64,000 nt of DNA, from assembly GCA_001600615.1 (NCBI GenBank), contig BCKK01000008.1:248001-312000 (forward strand), read 5' to 3'. Position 1 is the first letter of the stretch; each line of letters starts with the position of its first letter. The position numbers and the translations under genes were made by a program. The notes below the pieces were generated by a model. The model had not been told where the DNA came from, searched no databases, and worked only from the letters and a program-made list of their open reading frames with translations. Below are positions 11,234 to 22,673 of the stretch, in pieces. The stretch comes from Dioszegia crocea. Taxonomy: Eukaryota; Basidiomycota; Tremellomycetes; Tremellales; Bulleribasidiaceae.

Positions 11234-12532
11234 CTACGTCAAACCCCCCTCATCCTCCTCGAGCGCCTTCTTGATACGCAACAACACCCCCGTTTTCCAA
11301 TTATCCAACTTGGTCACCTGGTCATAACCAAACACAGCCGCCGTAAAGCGCTCGACGTCGGCCTCTTCGCATGCCTGCATGCACTCATGTGCGAATTTGG
11401 CTTCGCGTGTCGAGGGGAAAGTGACGTCTTTACGGGCGAAATCCATTAGGAGGCGTTGGGTCGTTACGAGGTCCTAGGCTGTCAGCGCTTTGACGGTGAG
11501 GTAGGGGAGGAGAGATGAGGGGGGAAAGCCAGAATTGGGATATTGGGTGAAGCTGCCGTTTTTGACTTTGACATAGTTGATGAAAAGTGCAACTCACCCC
11601 CATGGCCATACTGCACAAAGCAGCCCTGAGCCAGTATTCCTTAACGGAGTATTTAGTCAATTGCGAAGTCAGACTCCAGTCCGCGACCGTACAATAAAGA
11701 TCGAGCGCTCGTTGATATTCGCCTAGATCACCCGATAACTCCGCAGCTTGCTGATAGCACTGATTTGCAGTTCTACCTCATTAGCCAACGACACTCTTCT
11801 TTCCGGTGTACAAGTGTAAAACTTACGCATTGGCATCTTCCTGCTTGTACCAATCTCCAGCTCGGACAAAGCTGTCTCGAGCCTTGGCAATATCCAACCC
11901 GTCCTGAGCGTAGATTCCGGCAATCTACAATTAGCGCTGTACCTTCGAACTAAGACGTACCTCTTTCTCCCTATCAGCAGCCTGTCGGAAGTTCCCTGCC
12001 TGAATCAAAAGCTTGATGGCTTGGTGCAGAGCAGACACAGCGGCTGGGGTCGTCAGCACACGCACAGCCCAAAGAGGCAAGACTCACCCTCGGGATTACT
12101 CTTCTTGTAGGCGTTGGCGGCGTTTTTGAAGGCATTCATGGCGTCATTCACCTCGTTGGCGTGTTGCCTACATGATGCTTCGCTAAATGTGTGAGCTTGT
12201 CAGGCCACAAGATCCCAAGGGCCATTTAGCTTACCGCTCGAACGCCTGTCCAGCCTCATTCCATCTCTTCTCGACTTTATACGCGTTTGCCGCCTGGGCG
12301 TCAGCTGGAAATACAAAGAGTCATCGAAGCATCGGTAAGAGCTCTCAGGCCCACTCCCTGAATCGCACCAAATGCTCATAGGCTACACCGTTGAAAGGAT
12401 CAACCTCACCTGCGTAAACAAATCTCCAGCCTCTTCCCATTTCGAGCTCGCACTGCCGAACCAGCCTGTACTCGATCCTGCTTTCTTTTCTGCCTTGGCA
12501 AGTAGCTCGTCTGCGTTTGATCCCTTTGCCAT
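11234..12532 (-). CDS. SEC17: Alpha-SNAP, SNARE disassembly adaptor
   Basis: Seven minus-strand exons: 12532..12410, 12293..12235, 12182..12088, 12043..11961, 11924..11827, 11772..11598, 11473..11234; 290 residues, matching the ~290-295 of the family. Alpha-SNAP recruits the AAA ATPase NSF/Sec18 to cis-SNARE complexes on membranes. The start MAKGSNADELLAKAEKK and WFGSASSKWEEAGDLF, the AANAYK repeat helices, TKYSVKEYWLRA and the C-terminal LLRIKKALEEDEGGLT are diagnostic. The acidic/leucine C-terminus that activates NSF is intact. Exon 6 uses an acceptor at 11773; a nearby alternative acceptor breaks the conserved ANQCY segment. It shares a 324-bp divergent promoter with U2AF1. Confidence 0.95.
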
Positions 12533-12856
12533 GCTGATGGATGTGCTGTATTGGATGAGGAAGCTAGTAGATGGTGTATGTCTACAGCATATGACGCAGC
12601 ATCGCCAGCTGGCTGGGCGCTGGAGCTGGCCTGGTCCACGTGGCAGTCGCGGAGATCGGAAGCATATCCGTATGATTTGTATTTGTAATCAAAGAGGGGA
12701 CACTTTATTTTCTAGCATGCCCTATGTGAATCTCGACAACATCTATATAATCAATAGCATCAGTACATTCAGCTGCATCTGTATCACCAGCACTCTTACC
12801 CCGCCATACGCACAGCTCCGGCCTCCATCTTCAAGCTCTAGCAAAGTACATCCAAA
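12533..12856. promoter_or_regulatory. Divergent promoter of SEC17 and U2AF1
   Basis: The 324 bp between the two start codons must hold both promoters and leaders. The side next to U2AF1 (12760-12850) is C/T-rich. No specific factor site is called. Confidence 0.55.
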
Positions 12857-13884
12857 ATGGCCTCACATCTAGCGAGCATCTTGTAAGTCCCTTTCCTTCC
12901 CTCCCCCACCTCCACATCTCCTAACACTCTCATCTCTCACGCTTAGGCCAAAGCTGACACATCACAGCGGAACAGAGCAAGACCGAGTCAACTGTTCCTT
13001 CTACCTTAAAATCGGAGCTTGTCGACACGGCGACCGATGTTCACGAAAACACATCAAACCTCAATTCTCACAGACTATCCTCTTACCGAACGTCTACAAC
13101 AATCCCGCACACTCGCCCGAAGGTGCCAAGATGACTCAGGAGGAATTGCAGAAGAACTTTGATTCGTTCTATGAGGACTTTTGGGTGGAGTTGTGCAAGT
13201 ATGGGAATTTGCAGGAATTGCATGTGAGTCTAGGTCAGGTGCGGTTAGGGAGGGGGTATCGATATACTAGAGAAGAGGAGATATATTGGAGTCTCCATTC
13301 ACGTGTCCCACGGCTTATAACCCCTTCCATCCTACCCTGAGGCCTATACCCGATACTTTTGTATTGAGTCTTACCTATTCTAGTGCCTAGCTAACATTGC
13401 AGATCTGCGATAACGTCGGAGACCACCTAATGGGCAACGTCTACGCGCGATACGAATGGGAAGCCGAAGCTGGCCGAGCGACCAACGAGCTCAACGATAG
13501 GTGGTACGCTATGCGACCGCTACACTGCGAGTTGAGCCCTGTATCCGATTTCAGAGAGGCTTGTTGTCGTCAGAACGAATTGGGAACTTGTACGCGTGAA
13601 GGGTGAGTTATTTCCTTCGCAATCTTCCTGAGACTACATTACCTGGTAGCTCTGCATCTGTTGGCCTTTGCTGACCTGATAGATTCTGCAACTTTATGCA
13701 CCTTTGCCACCCTACTAAATCCCTCGTCACATCCCTTCAGTCTAGTCAACGGATATCAAGGCGGAAAGCTGCCGAGGCAGGGAAGGAGGACACGGATGCG
13801 GGTGGACATATGGGCTGGACACCGGGAGCGGCCAAGGCGAGACAGGGCGGGGGTGGCGGTGGCGGTGGCGGTGGGAGGAGGTGA
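12857..13884 (+). CDS. U2AF1: U2AF small subunit (3' splice-site recognition)
   Basis: Four exons: 12857..12882, 12968..13223, 13403..13602, 13683..13884; 227 residues. This subunit contacts the AG at intron 3' ends together with U2AF large subunit. Order: MASHLASIFGTEQDRVNC start; first CCCH finger (C-SFYLKIGA-C-RHGDR-C-SRK-H); a degenerate RRM (UHM) with FYEDFWVEL and GNVYARYEWEAEA; second CCCH finger (CRQNELGTCTREGFCNFMH). The C-terminus is a run of about ten glycines and two arginines rather than an RS domain, as in short fungal forms. It is relevant to this genome because nearly all introns here are tiny and end close to the branch-like motif. Confidence 0.95.
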
Positions 13885-14186
13885 TCATGTATTTGCGAGT
13901 CGTAAGCAGAATGCAGAGCAGCGTAGTCGAATCAATCAATACTAGCCAAAGTAGTATCTCGGGTCTTTTGTTGAAAGTTTTCATGCATGTAATATGTATG
14001 ACTCTCTTTATGCTTTTCGTGACTGATACAGATGAAGTAGCTACTATACAACGACTTGAATGAGGTGAAAGAAAAAGAAGGACCAAAGATGAGGTTTGTT
14101 GGATCGAGTACCGCATGATCAGCGGACCAAGGCGATCAGCCGATGGGCGGACTGCCGGACCACACTTTGCAGGCCTAGGCAGTGAG
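13885..14186. other. Convergent intergenic spacer
   Basis: About 300 bp between the 3' ends of U2AF1 and the ZC3H3-like gene. No additional gene is recognised. Confidence 0.5.
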
Positions 14187-16456
14187 TTAGGTCTTTCGTG
14201 TTGGCCTGATCTCGAAATCGAAGTCGAAGTCGAAGTCGGTCGCGGCAGGCGAAAGAGGTTTCGGGCCAGACGTGACTGCCCGAGAGCCCATCCGGAGAGC
14301 CCTAGAGAACAACGCCAAGCACCTCTTCTTCTTCATCTTCGCTATCGGTCTCCATCTCGTCTGAAACGTCAAGGTTGTTCGCGGATCTACCCTGTTTTTG
14401 AAATACAGCGGCGGGGGNGAGGGAAGGGGAGAGATGGGGGNGGGGGNGGGGAGTTGCTTACCATCACTGGATTGATGATTTTCCTCTTGCTCGATGGCCC
14501 TCGTATCCAAACTCTCCACACCCACCATCTCCCCACCAAAGACCTTCTCCTCACTCCCCTCCTCCTCTTCATCACTCTCCTCCTCGCTCTCTTCATCATC
14601 CCCACTAACACTATGTTCATCCCCACTCATCCCCGCCGGTGCTCCTTGCTCCAAGTCCCACTCTGGCGGCATATCAGGCAACCCAATCCAATTCGCCCCA
14701 TCATCAAATCCGCCCGCGCCAACTCCTGCGCCCTCTTCCGGTAAATCCCCCCTTAAATCCACCTCAACCAGACCCATCACCTGCGTGCCCTCCAGCCCAT
14801 CCTCCTTAGCCTCCACAACGCCCGTATCGGCCCTGAGCACATGCTGAAGCCCGCACTTCTTACCGCGGGAACACGTCCCCTTTTCGCGCCACTCCTGACA
14901 CTCCCAAACGTGTAATTGGGGGCACGTCCCCGCTGGAGCGGCACACCATCCTTCGCGCGCAAAGTCTTCGCATACATTCGCAGTGGCCGAAACGCGGACG
15001 TGCGGGTAGAGACAGGTCGGGTTGCGGCAGGTCGATGAAACTTGGAAATGCACACATGAGGGCGTATTGTGTGGTGAGGGCGTATGAGAGAGTGTGCATT
15101 TGCCTGGCGGGTGAGGACAGCGACCGCGTAGGAATAAAGGGCAGATGGCTATTCGAGAAGAATCGTGTTTGTACCGACAGGTGTTGGCGCGTTCACAGCG
15201 GCCTGTGGTGTGATAAGTTAGTGCGTCAGTAAAGTATAAGAAGAGGGCGGAGAGAGGAAATGGGGATACGAGGGGAGAAAGATATGAGGAATTACAAGGA
15301 AAAGAGAAATGTGTCAGTCCAGCTCGTCGCACTTCGGGGAACCTACCCGTCTTGGTAAAGAAGCGACAATACTCTCGACGAGGCTGACTTACAGTGTCAG
15401 CTTTTGCCTTCGAAGGAATAAGGATGGATGAATTGACCTAGGCGAAGAAACGAGATTTCCCAAATTCGTCCGTCTGAACTTCTTCCCTGCCCACTCCAGA
15501 TTCTTCCTCGTCGGTGTCGAATTCAGCGCAGACGATTGTGCAGCGGTAAGTTCTAATAAATCAGCTTTGGCCTCCGATTCACGAACGCAGCAACTGACCT
15601 CCGATCCGAGTCAACTTGGTCCCGCCCGGCTCAAACTTGAAGATGACGCCATCAATGACGACCTGCTGTGATCCGTTGGGTGTCGATGTGGAGGCTAACA
15701 TTTTGACCTGGGCGGGTGGGCGGATCTTTCGAGGTCGGACTTGGGACTGGAGCTCTTGCCTGCGTCGTCAGCTCATTGCTCTCGTAAAGTGCTCAGACTA
15801 GCTTACTTCTTCTCGGTCGTCATCAGACTCATATTTCCCCTTTTGGTCGATTTGATCCAACCCGGAGCTTTCCCGACAAACTTCTTCTGCGCCGCAGCCG
15901 GTGCTGTGGCCAATAAAGCCTTTGCGGCTGTCGGGCGAACAGGAGACGGTGATCTCGAGACCTCACCATCTTCCTTATCCTGTCCGGTAACTTTCCCAGA
16001 CAACGCATCGGCATTTTTCGGTACTGATGGGAATCCAACAGGTTTCGGTATTGCCATTGACGACGACGAACTTGTCGTTGTTGCGGATTTAGGAGCAGTC
16101 GCACGATTTGTCGCTCGAAGATCCAAATGCGTCGCTCCGCTATAATTCCCACCTCGACCCGTGCCCCGGCCTCGGCCATTACCGCCACCGCGGAAAGATG
16201 TGCCTCGAGGTGGTCGATAGGGGTGATAAGAGGTATGTGAGCGGGGTTGGTAGGTTGATGATGAGGATGTGGTGGATGACGATGCATGTTGGGATATACG
16301 GCCTTTGTTGTCAGTGTTGTCAAAATGGATGAGTGATTCAAGTGAATGGGGTTGCTGAGTCAACGTCTGGAATTTAGGCTTACCGGACAATTTGGCGATT
16401 TCCTGCTGCAATAGCAATTTCTGTCGTTCTGCTGGTGTCATAATGGGCTTTGTCAT
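14187..16456 (-). CDS. ZC3H3/Smicl-like CCCH zinc-finger protein
   Basis: Minus-strand exons 16456..16384, 16302..15807, 15759..15599, 15552..15438, 15387..15347, 15202..14462 and an uncertain last exon from ~14386. ZC3H3-type proteins act in nuclear polyadenylated mRNA processing and export. The N-terminal half is Arg/Gly/Ser-rich. A VVIDGVIFKFEPGGTKLTRI motif and GKKFRRTNLGNLV precede five CCCH-type fingers (CRFFTKTGRC, CPLFLRGRC, CVHFQVSSTC, CEDFAREGWC, CQEWREKGTC). A long acidic tail follows. The first 81-nt intron (16303..16383) is in frame and stop-free. The last intron contains three undetermined bases (14418, 14441, 14447) and no branch motif. The C-terminus is therefore open: one reading ends at 14187, another in a shorter acidic end near 14315. 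An in-frame ATG at 16519 is an alternative start. Confidence 0.82.
14408..14452. other. G-rich tract with undetermined bases
   Basis: A G-rich stretch with three N positions (14418, 14441, 14447), each inside or beside a run of G. It probably marks unresolved homopolymer lengths in the assembly. It falls in the putative last intron of the zinc-finger gene, so the downstream coding frame is not secure. Confidence 0.85.
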
Positions 16457-16972
16457 GTATAATGTACAGCGTTGAGATGAAGAGAGGGGAGATGTAGACT
16501 GAAGGGGGTTGAAGAACAAAGGTCAATTAAGCGAAGGAGAGAACGTTCAGCCTATACGGAAGCGGCCCTCGCCGTCATCGAGATTCCCGGATCGGGCAAT
16601 TTGGAGTCTGAAACAAGGTTTGGAAGCTCAGCGTTTCATATCCTCCGTGGCGAGACTACATATGTACTTCAGAAGACTTCACAGTGAGAGACGGGCAAGC
16701 GATCGGTGAAATGGGGTTGGATGTGACATGTGAGGTGAGGTAGTGATGGACTAATGCATGAAGACTATACTTGGGGACTCAATCGGAGGGTGATGCGTGA
16801 AGAGTGGTAAATCCTCCAGGCGACGGACACACACACACACACGCGCTATGACCCTCAGAGTTTAGTGGCCGATGTTGACATCGGCGCGTCTCCTCCCCCG
16901 TCGCCTTCCACCTTTCCATCCATATCCCTACATTATATATACACTTCTTCCCTTCCTCTACTTCCTATCAGA
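16457..16972. promoter_or_regulatory. Divergent promoter of ZC3H3-like gene and REC8
   Basis: 516 bp between start codons. It contains a CA microsatellite at ~16826-16842. A TATA-like TTATATATACA lies at about 16933-16943, roughly 35 bp upstream of the REC8 ATG, in a C/T-rich leader. The TATA match would be an ordinary position for REC8 transcription, but no start site can be read from sequence. Confidence 0.5.
16826..16842. repeat. CA dinucleotide microsatellite
   Basis: About eight uninterrupted AC units between a GGACAC start and ACGCGC end, in the divergent promoter upstream of REC8. Confidence 0.9.
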
Positions 16973-19900
16973 ATGTTCTATTCCGAGACTATACTCACCA
17001 ACAAACACAGTCCGTAAGTCCTCAGCTGCTTTCAACCCGCTCGGTGATCGTACGGGAGACGACAAGCTGATATACCAGGATAGGCATAGCTTGGTCAGTA
17101 CAACCTCCTCCTCTCTCACCCAGCTGACATGTCAGGCTTTTGGCCACTCTCGGACCCAAGAATCAAGCGCGCAAGATCTCAAGGAAAGAACTGATCGCTT
17201 TCGACCTGGTCACCGCGTGCGATTATATTGCCCAGCCGCCAGAGCCGCTTGCGCTGCGGACTAGTGCTACGTTGTTGTATGGTGTGGCCAAGTAAGCTCG
17301 CTGGTGCACAAAACCGATAAGGGAGAGTAAGCTGACTTTTGCAGGGTCTACAACCAGCACTTTGAGGATTTCTTCACTGTGAGTTTCGGGCTTCTTTCCT
17401 TCTTAGCGCGGTTCTTCTTTCTCCTTCTTCCTTCTTCCGTCTCGTCCTTCTTCTCTGGTCGCTCTTCCTTCTTCCCTAATCATCTTCCCCCTCTCAAATA
17501 CTGAAGCAAACCCCTCAGAACGTCAGCTGACCTCTTAGAACGTCAACACCTTCCATCACACCCTTCGCCGAACAATCATCACCGATTTCTCCACCATCGG
17601 CAATGGCGGTACGGGCGGGACTCGAGGTATCGACCTGACTGACGATGGCAAGAGCAAGTAAGATAAGATCGGCTTCTGTATGACTGAAGTGACAACAACT
17701 AACTCTTCAGAATCGATCAGATCACTTTCGGCGGTGTCGACCTCGGATGGCAGTCTGGCCTAGACTTCAACTTTGGCCTCATTGTCAGTTTCCCTCGTCC
17801 CTCCATGACCTTAGAGTACATAGCTGACGCCCTCAGGACTGGTCCAATCCCCTCGGACCCGCTCGGAAACGACGTGCCAGCTCAAAGTTGGATTCTCAAC
17901 CTTCCCAGCAATCTCAGTTTGACGATGAAGACGAAGATGAGGGCGAGGGGTCAGATGACGAAGAAGGAGTTCCGCGCAAGCGGGCTCGAAGTGAGTTTCC
18001 CTATACCTGGAGCCCTCGATGGGATCTTATGGACCTAAGCTGACATGAATAGGCAATTCCACGCCAGGTATCAACGACACAACCCGCCGAGTCAACTCCA
18101 TCCATCACGTCTCGGATCGCATCACTCCGCTAGCGGACGATTTCGAGCCTGCGCTCGACCTTGAGCTTGAACTGGACTTTGGAGGTCAGGGGCCTGATAC
18201 GAGCTTCTCAGCGCCTGGAGATATGTTTGGGGATGGGCCCGGGGATATGAGCTTTGATAATGGAGGTGGTGACTTGTAAGTTGCTTCGGCCCTAAGTAAT
18301 GCAACTGAAAAGGGGACCAGCTTACGTGAATAGCCAGTTCGACCGGACGCCCGAGCGAGACCAGCGCGCCCCCTCTGTCGACTCTCAAGGTCAGCCCAAG
18401 CCTCCTACCGGCCTCAAGAGCGCACTCAAGAAGCGTCGGAGGGGATCAGACGACTCGCCCGTTGATGCTGAGGAAGAAGAGGTGGTTGAGGCTACTGAGC
18501 CTAAGGCAAAGAGGGTGAAGAAGCAGAAGAAGGTCAAATGGGATCAGGTCAGTCTCAGCTTCTAGGGCCCCGAATCACCTTTGCCACGTTGGATTGGACC
18601 CCTCAGCTGATCAAAGCAGAGCTTGGAGATTTCGGATGAGGACGAACGGAATGCTCGACAGAAGTATGCTGAGAACATGGAGACTCAGCGCCGGGAGCTA
18701 TCGTCTAAGGATGAAGATAAGGCAGTGCAGGGTAAAGCGGACGAGATGGTCGATAGCGCTGGAGGGTGGTTGGAATGTGAGCTGTCGCTGGCAGAACGAT
18801 TGAATTGTTCAAGCATATCAGCTGATTCTCCAGTCTTCGATCCTGCCATGAAGGCCATGTTTGGCAGTATCACCAAGACTGGCAAGTGGAAATGGGAGCT
18901 TGACCTCGCTGCTCAGCGAGCGGGTAAGCAGTTTGTGCCCGAGGAGGAACAGCCGGAGGTGGATGTAGGGGATGAACCGAGGTTTGGAGATGATGCTCGA
19001 CCGGCGATGGATGATTTTGATCAGGGCTATCAGGGAGATAATGGGCAGGATGGGAACCAGTTTGATCAGGTGAGCTAGTTTATAGTCGTATAGGACTTGA
19101 TCAAAGCTGACGATGCCAGAGCGATTATCGGGATGTGAGACACCACTCTCGAGGAAGAGACAACTCCTCAGCTGACGCGATACAGGTGTTCTACGATACT
19201 ATGCAGGATATCGACCCGAATAGCAAGCCTCGTCGGAGTCAGGTCAGTTACTGTGGGCACGGCGAGACCTTATTGTGACAAGCTGACAAGCCAGTCTACC
19301 GATGTTGAAGTCGGACGACGAGCTAGTCAGAACAGTCAAGTCATTCTTCCCGTGAGTTGCTGGGCGACTTTCAGCAAGCCAGGGAGCTGACGAGCCGTAG
19401 TGGCACGACCACAACCGAGAAGTCGACGACGACGGTGAGCTGTTACCTGAGTGGTGCTCGATTGGCCGACTAGGAGTAAAGCTGACAATCATCAGACTTT
19501 CACGACGCGCCCGACTCAGGCTTCACACCCGGCAGTCTCCATTTTAGCGCCATGACACCCCAAGAAGCCAGGTCAGTGACTCTTCCTCTCACTTTCCCGG
19601 TCGGGGCTGATAATCAGACTTCGTCTCACCACCCTAAGCAAATCCGGAACTGGATCCCGCTTCCCAGGGACTGGACCTGGTCGAGAACGCCGATCTCGAT
19701 CTGGGTCAGTTTTGGGAGAGAGGGCAACGGGGCCTGCGGCAATGTTGGCAGATGGACCAGAAGATGAGAGCTGTAAGTTGCCTCTAGCATGCTGGCGTGT
19801 ATGTCGTCTGCCCAGATAAGCTGACAGTCGCAGTGCCAGCTCAAGAAGTCCTCGATCTGGCTGAAGAACCCTCGCAATTCGTTTCGGCTGATGTGCCCGA

Positions 19901-20311
19901 GGCGTTCAAGCCGGAAAGTCTGGCTTTGATTGAGAGTCAATGTCGGAACTTCTTGAGGTGGGTCAGCTTCATAATTCGACCCCGCCCAATGCGGAACAGG
20001 AACAAGCTGATCAGTCTAGCTATGTCGAAAAGAAGATGATTGCGAATGGGACGGATGAAGTTGAATTTGATGATGTGGTGGATTACAACAAGTCCCGTAA
20101 AGTTGCTGCTACTGCTTTCGTGAGCTCGCTGTTCCTTTGCGAGTGGACCCTTAGCTGACTTTCATTAGTACAACTGCCTCAGTAAGCTATGGCACACAAA
20201 ACCTGCTTCAGAGCAAATCAGCTGACCACAACAGCGCTCACCACCAAGAATCTCCTTAAAGTCGACCAGGCCGAGGCTTTCGACACGTTCTCCATCAGGT
20301 TCACCACTTGA
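16973..20311 (+). CDS. REC8: Meiotic cohesin alpha-kleisin Rec8
   Basis: Twenty-one exons give 709 residues. Early exons: 16973..17013, 17079..17093, 17136..17291, 17345..17378, 17539..17657. The last two: 20169..20181 and 20235..20311. Kleisins close the cohesin ring by binding Smc3 and Smc1. The N-terminal domain reads MFYSETILT, then WLLATLGPK and PPEPLALRTSATLLYGVAKVYNQ. The ATLGPK and the NVNTFHHTLRR segment match Rec8 better than mitotic Rad21. The C-terminal winged-helix contains KVAATAFYNCLTLTTKNLLKV. The middle is acidic and basic low complexity with FDPAMKAMF. Three microexons (15, 15 and 13 nt) are needed: 17079..17093 supplies IGIAW and restores the family's conserved G-x-x-W. Rad21 is the alternative name. 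Confidence 0.88.
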
Positions 20312-20703
20312 TCTGCGCCCTCCGCTGCCTCACGACACAGCATCTCACCGACTGTCCAATTTTCATCATTCGTCTCTACTCCCACCGGTTTCCCTGTCCT
20401 CCTCGTCCCTTTCCACAATCTTCCACATCATCTCTGCTTCATTCATTCCTCTCTGCCAAGTTTCGGATCTGTAACGTACCATAGAATACAACAAAACCCA
20501 GACAGTGTAAGCCATATGCTTGCCTGTGCCATTCGACAGCAAACAATGACTGAAATATCTGCCTTAGACCATCCTGTATGATAGATAGCACCATGCATGA
20601 TATAGATTACAACTAAGGTGTCAGCTATTGTATCGTCCTTTGCTTCCAATATCACTCACCAATTCCCCCATTTACTACCAGACACCTCCCATCAGTCGAC
20701 CAC
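20312..20703. other. Convergent intergenic spacer
   Basis: 392 bp between REC8 (+) and CCL1 (-) ends. A/T-richer than the flanking coding sequence, consistent with two 3' UTRs. No gene or repeat is recognised. Confidence 0.5.
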
Positions 20704-22438
20704 TCACTCCTCCTCCTCCAGACTCCTCCCGACCTCTTTCAATCCCTTCCCACCCACCACAAACCCCATAGCCTCATCCTTCACGCCCATCCCGCCTTCT
20801 TCAAGCCGCACCCCCGCATCCGCCTTTCCAGGCCCGTCATCCCCCAATACCACGTCCTTCTTCTTACCACCAATCGTGAATTTTAACTTCTTCACCCCTG
20901 TCCCTGCCCCAGTCCCGGAAGCTGCGAAAGGGTTGGGCGATCGAACGGTATTCATCGGGCTGAGAGGTTTCCGCTTGCCGTCTCCAGTCATAGCCATCAC
21001 ATCGCCAAACACCATATCTCTATCGGCGAGCTCGCGGTTTGCTTTCAGAGATTTGGATGCGCGCAACGCTGCTTCTTGCGCTTCTTGATTTTGTTTACGT
21101 TGGAGATATCTGAAGTGTCAGCGGGATCTGTTATACTGAAAACTGTTTCGGGTCAAGCATGAAATATAGTTCCCCAAATGGTAATGCTGAACACTCACAA
21201 AGCGGTCCCAGGCGTCTTTTCAGGATTAGTACAACCCTTTAACCTCTTATCAACCCCCCTGACACCCTTAACATCAACAGCGACTTCTCCAGCTTCATCA
21301 ATTTCCACACTCTCAATCTGCCGCTTGACCTCATCAAGGATTTGAACGAGCCGAGTTTGCTCCATGTCGTATGCGGACGGTAGGGAGGTGTACCGCCAAT
21401 CGAGAAAGGAGAGGACGATAGTTGGGGAAGAGGTGTACCAGCATCCGAGGGAGATTTGGGATGGGGTGTGGGTGAATTCCAAGTCGGTCAGGCGGGAACG
21501 GGCGAGTGCGAGGAGGGTGCTGGGTAGAGCGGACTGGAGGGCTGGGATGGGCGGAGAGGGCTGTTCCTAGCACTATCAGCATATGCAAGCATAAGGGAGT
21601 CAGAGATAGCGTATTGCCTGTGGAGAGGCCATTGAAACCGAAGATGGGCTGCCGCTACTCCTACAGTCCCCGCTGCAGCTGCTGGTCTGAGAGTTTTACT
21701 CACTTGAAACTCGAGGAACCAGCCTCTGACTCCCTTCTCCGCCCCTCTCACCCAAAACTCAAAGCTCAAACTCTGCGCCACGAGAAATTCGGTATCGATA
21801 ATATCGGCAGCTTGGAGTTTAGCGAATTTCGGAATGAATGCGTCAATCAAGACGGGATAGTTGGTAGTCTTGGCAGCGAGGAAGAGGCATGTAGGCCTAC
21901 AGGTCAGCTACTTTCGGATCCACATGCAAACTTCCTGGCAGCTCACATGATTGTCTTCGGATGCCACTCCATCACGCTATTCTTTAGGTAAAACCGCTTC
22001 AAATAGCTAATGGCAGTCGCTTCGACCTGTTCTGGCAACCCAAAGCCATGTCGGCAGATCTTCGATACCTGGATACAGTAGAAACGAAGTAAGAGTAGCT
22101 CATCATCGACCGAGAGATACGCAGCTGCCGGCGCAGGATTTGGGGGATTGTGATTGAGCTCAATTTGAGCTTTCTGTTGGTCCAGCTGATGCTCGGCCCG
22201 TAAACTCAAAGGGATGGCAGGATAGATAGCTGATACGTACACGTTCAAGCTCTTGATTCTTAGCGACCACTTCGACGCTCTTCTGATTGAGCTCCAGACG
22301 GATTTGAGCGAGCTGCTCGGGCGAGTACCGCCATTTGCGGAATTGGGACGATTCTTGGTATGCCGTCGCGCCTGATACCGAGGCCGGCTTTGAAGGGCCC
22401 GCTTCTGCGTTGCCTGACTGGGCTATATCGGTGGTCAT
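20704..22438 (-). CDS. CCL1: Cyclin H, TFIIH kinase cyclin
   Basis: Minus-strand exons 22438..22241, 22185..21947, 21896..21704, 21566..21199, 21109..20704; 467 residues. Cyclin H activates the Kin28/CDK7 kinase of TFIIH, which phosphorylates RNA polymerase II. It opens with SSQFRKWRYSPEQLAQIR, the typical cyclin H N-terminal helix. The first cyclin fold has YLSVDDELLLLRFYCIQV and AISYLKRFYLKNSVMEWHPK. MPTCLFLAAKTTNYPV spans the intron at 21897..21946. The second fold follows (LEFTHTPSQISLGCWYTS). The C-terminus is a Gly/Lys-rich extension of ~90 residues ending in EEEE. The acceptor of exon 2 (22185) could also be read 18 nt later. It shares a 235-bp divergent promoter with ATG27. Confidence 0.93.
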
Positions 22439-22673
22439 TATAGCGGTGTGATGTATAATACCAGGGCAAACAATCCTTTGCTTGCTTAAGCTGAGCTGAT
22501 ATCGAAGGACCAAGGTCCCGGGGGACTTCAGCCCGCCAGGACGGTAGACGAGCAGTTACGATCACCCACCCCTTGTACATCCCACTAGTACTCATTCAAA
22601 CTCAGCACTGACGAAAGACATCTCTAGCTATCGCATAAGACACTCTGTGACTGGCCTTGCAAATAGCGCGAAT

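Noticed and set aside
15552..15599. A splice reading that gives TYRCTIVCAEFD in the zinc-finger protein
   Set aside because: It needs a weak donor and meets a stop codon at the next junction; the other frame gives GKKFRRTNLGNLV, which matches the family and splices on in frame.
16973..20311. Mitotic cohesin Rad21/Scc1
   Set aside because: The N-terminal ATLGPK and the following NVNTFHHTLRR segment fit Rec8 better; kept only as the alternative name.
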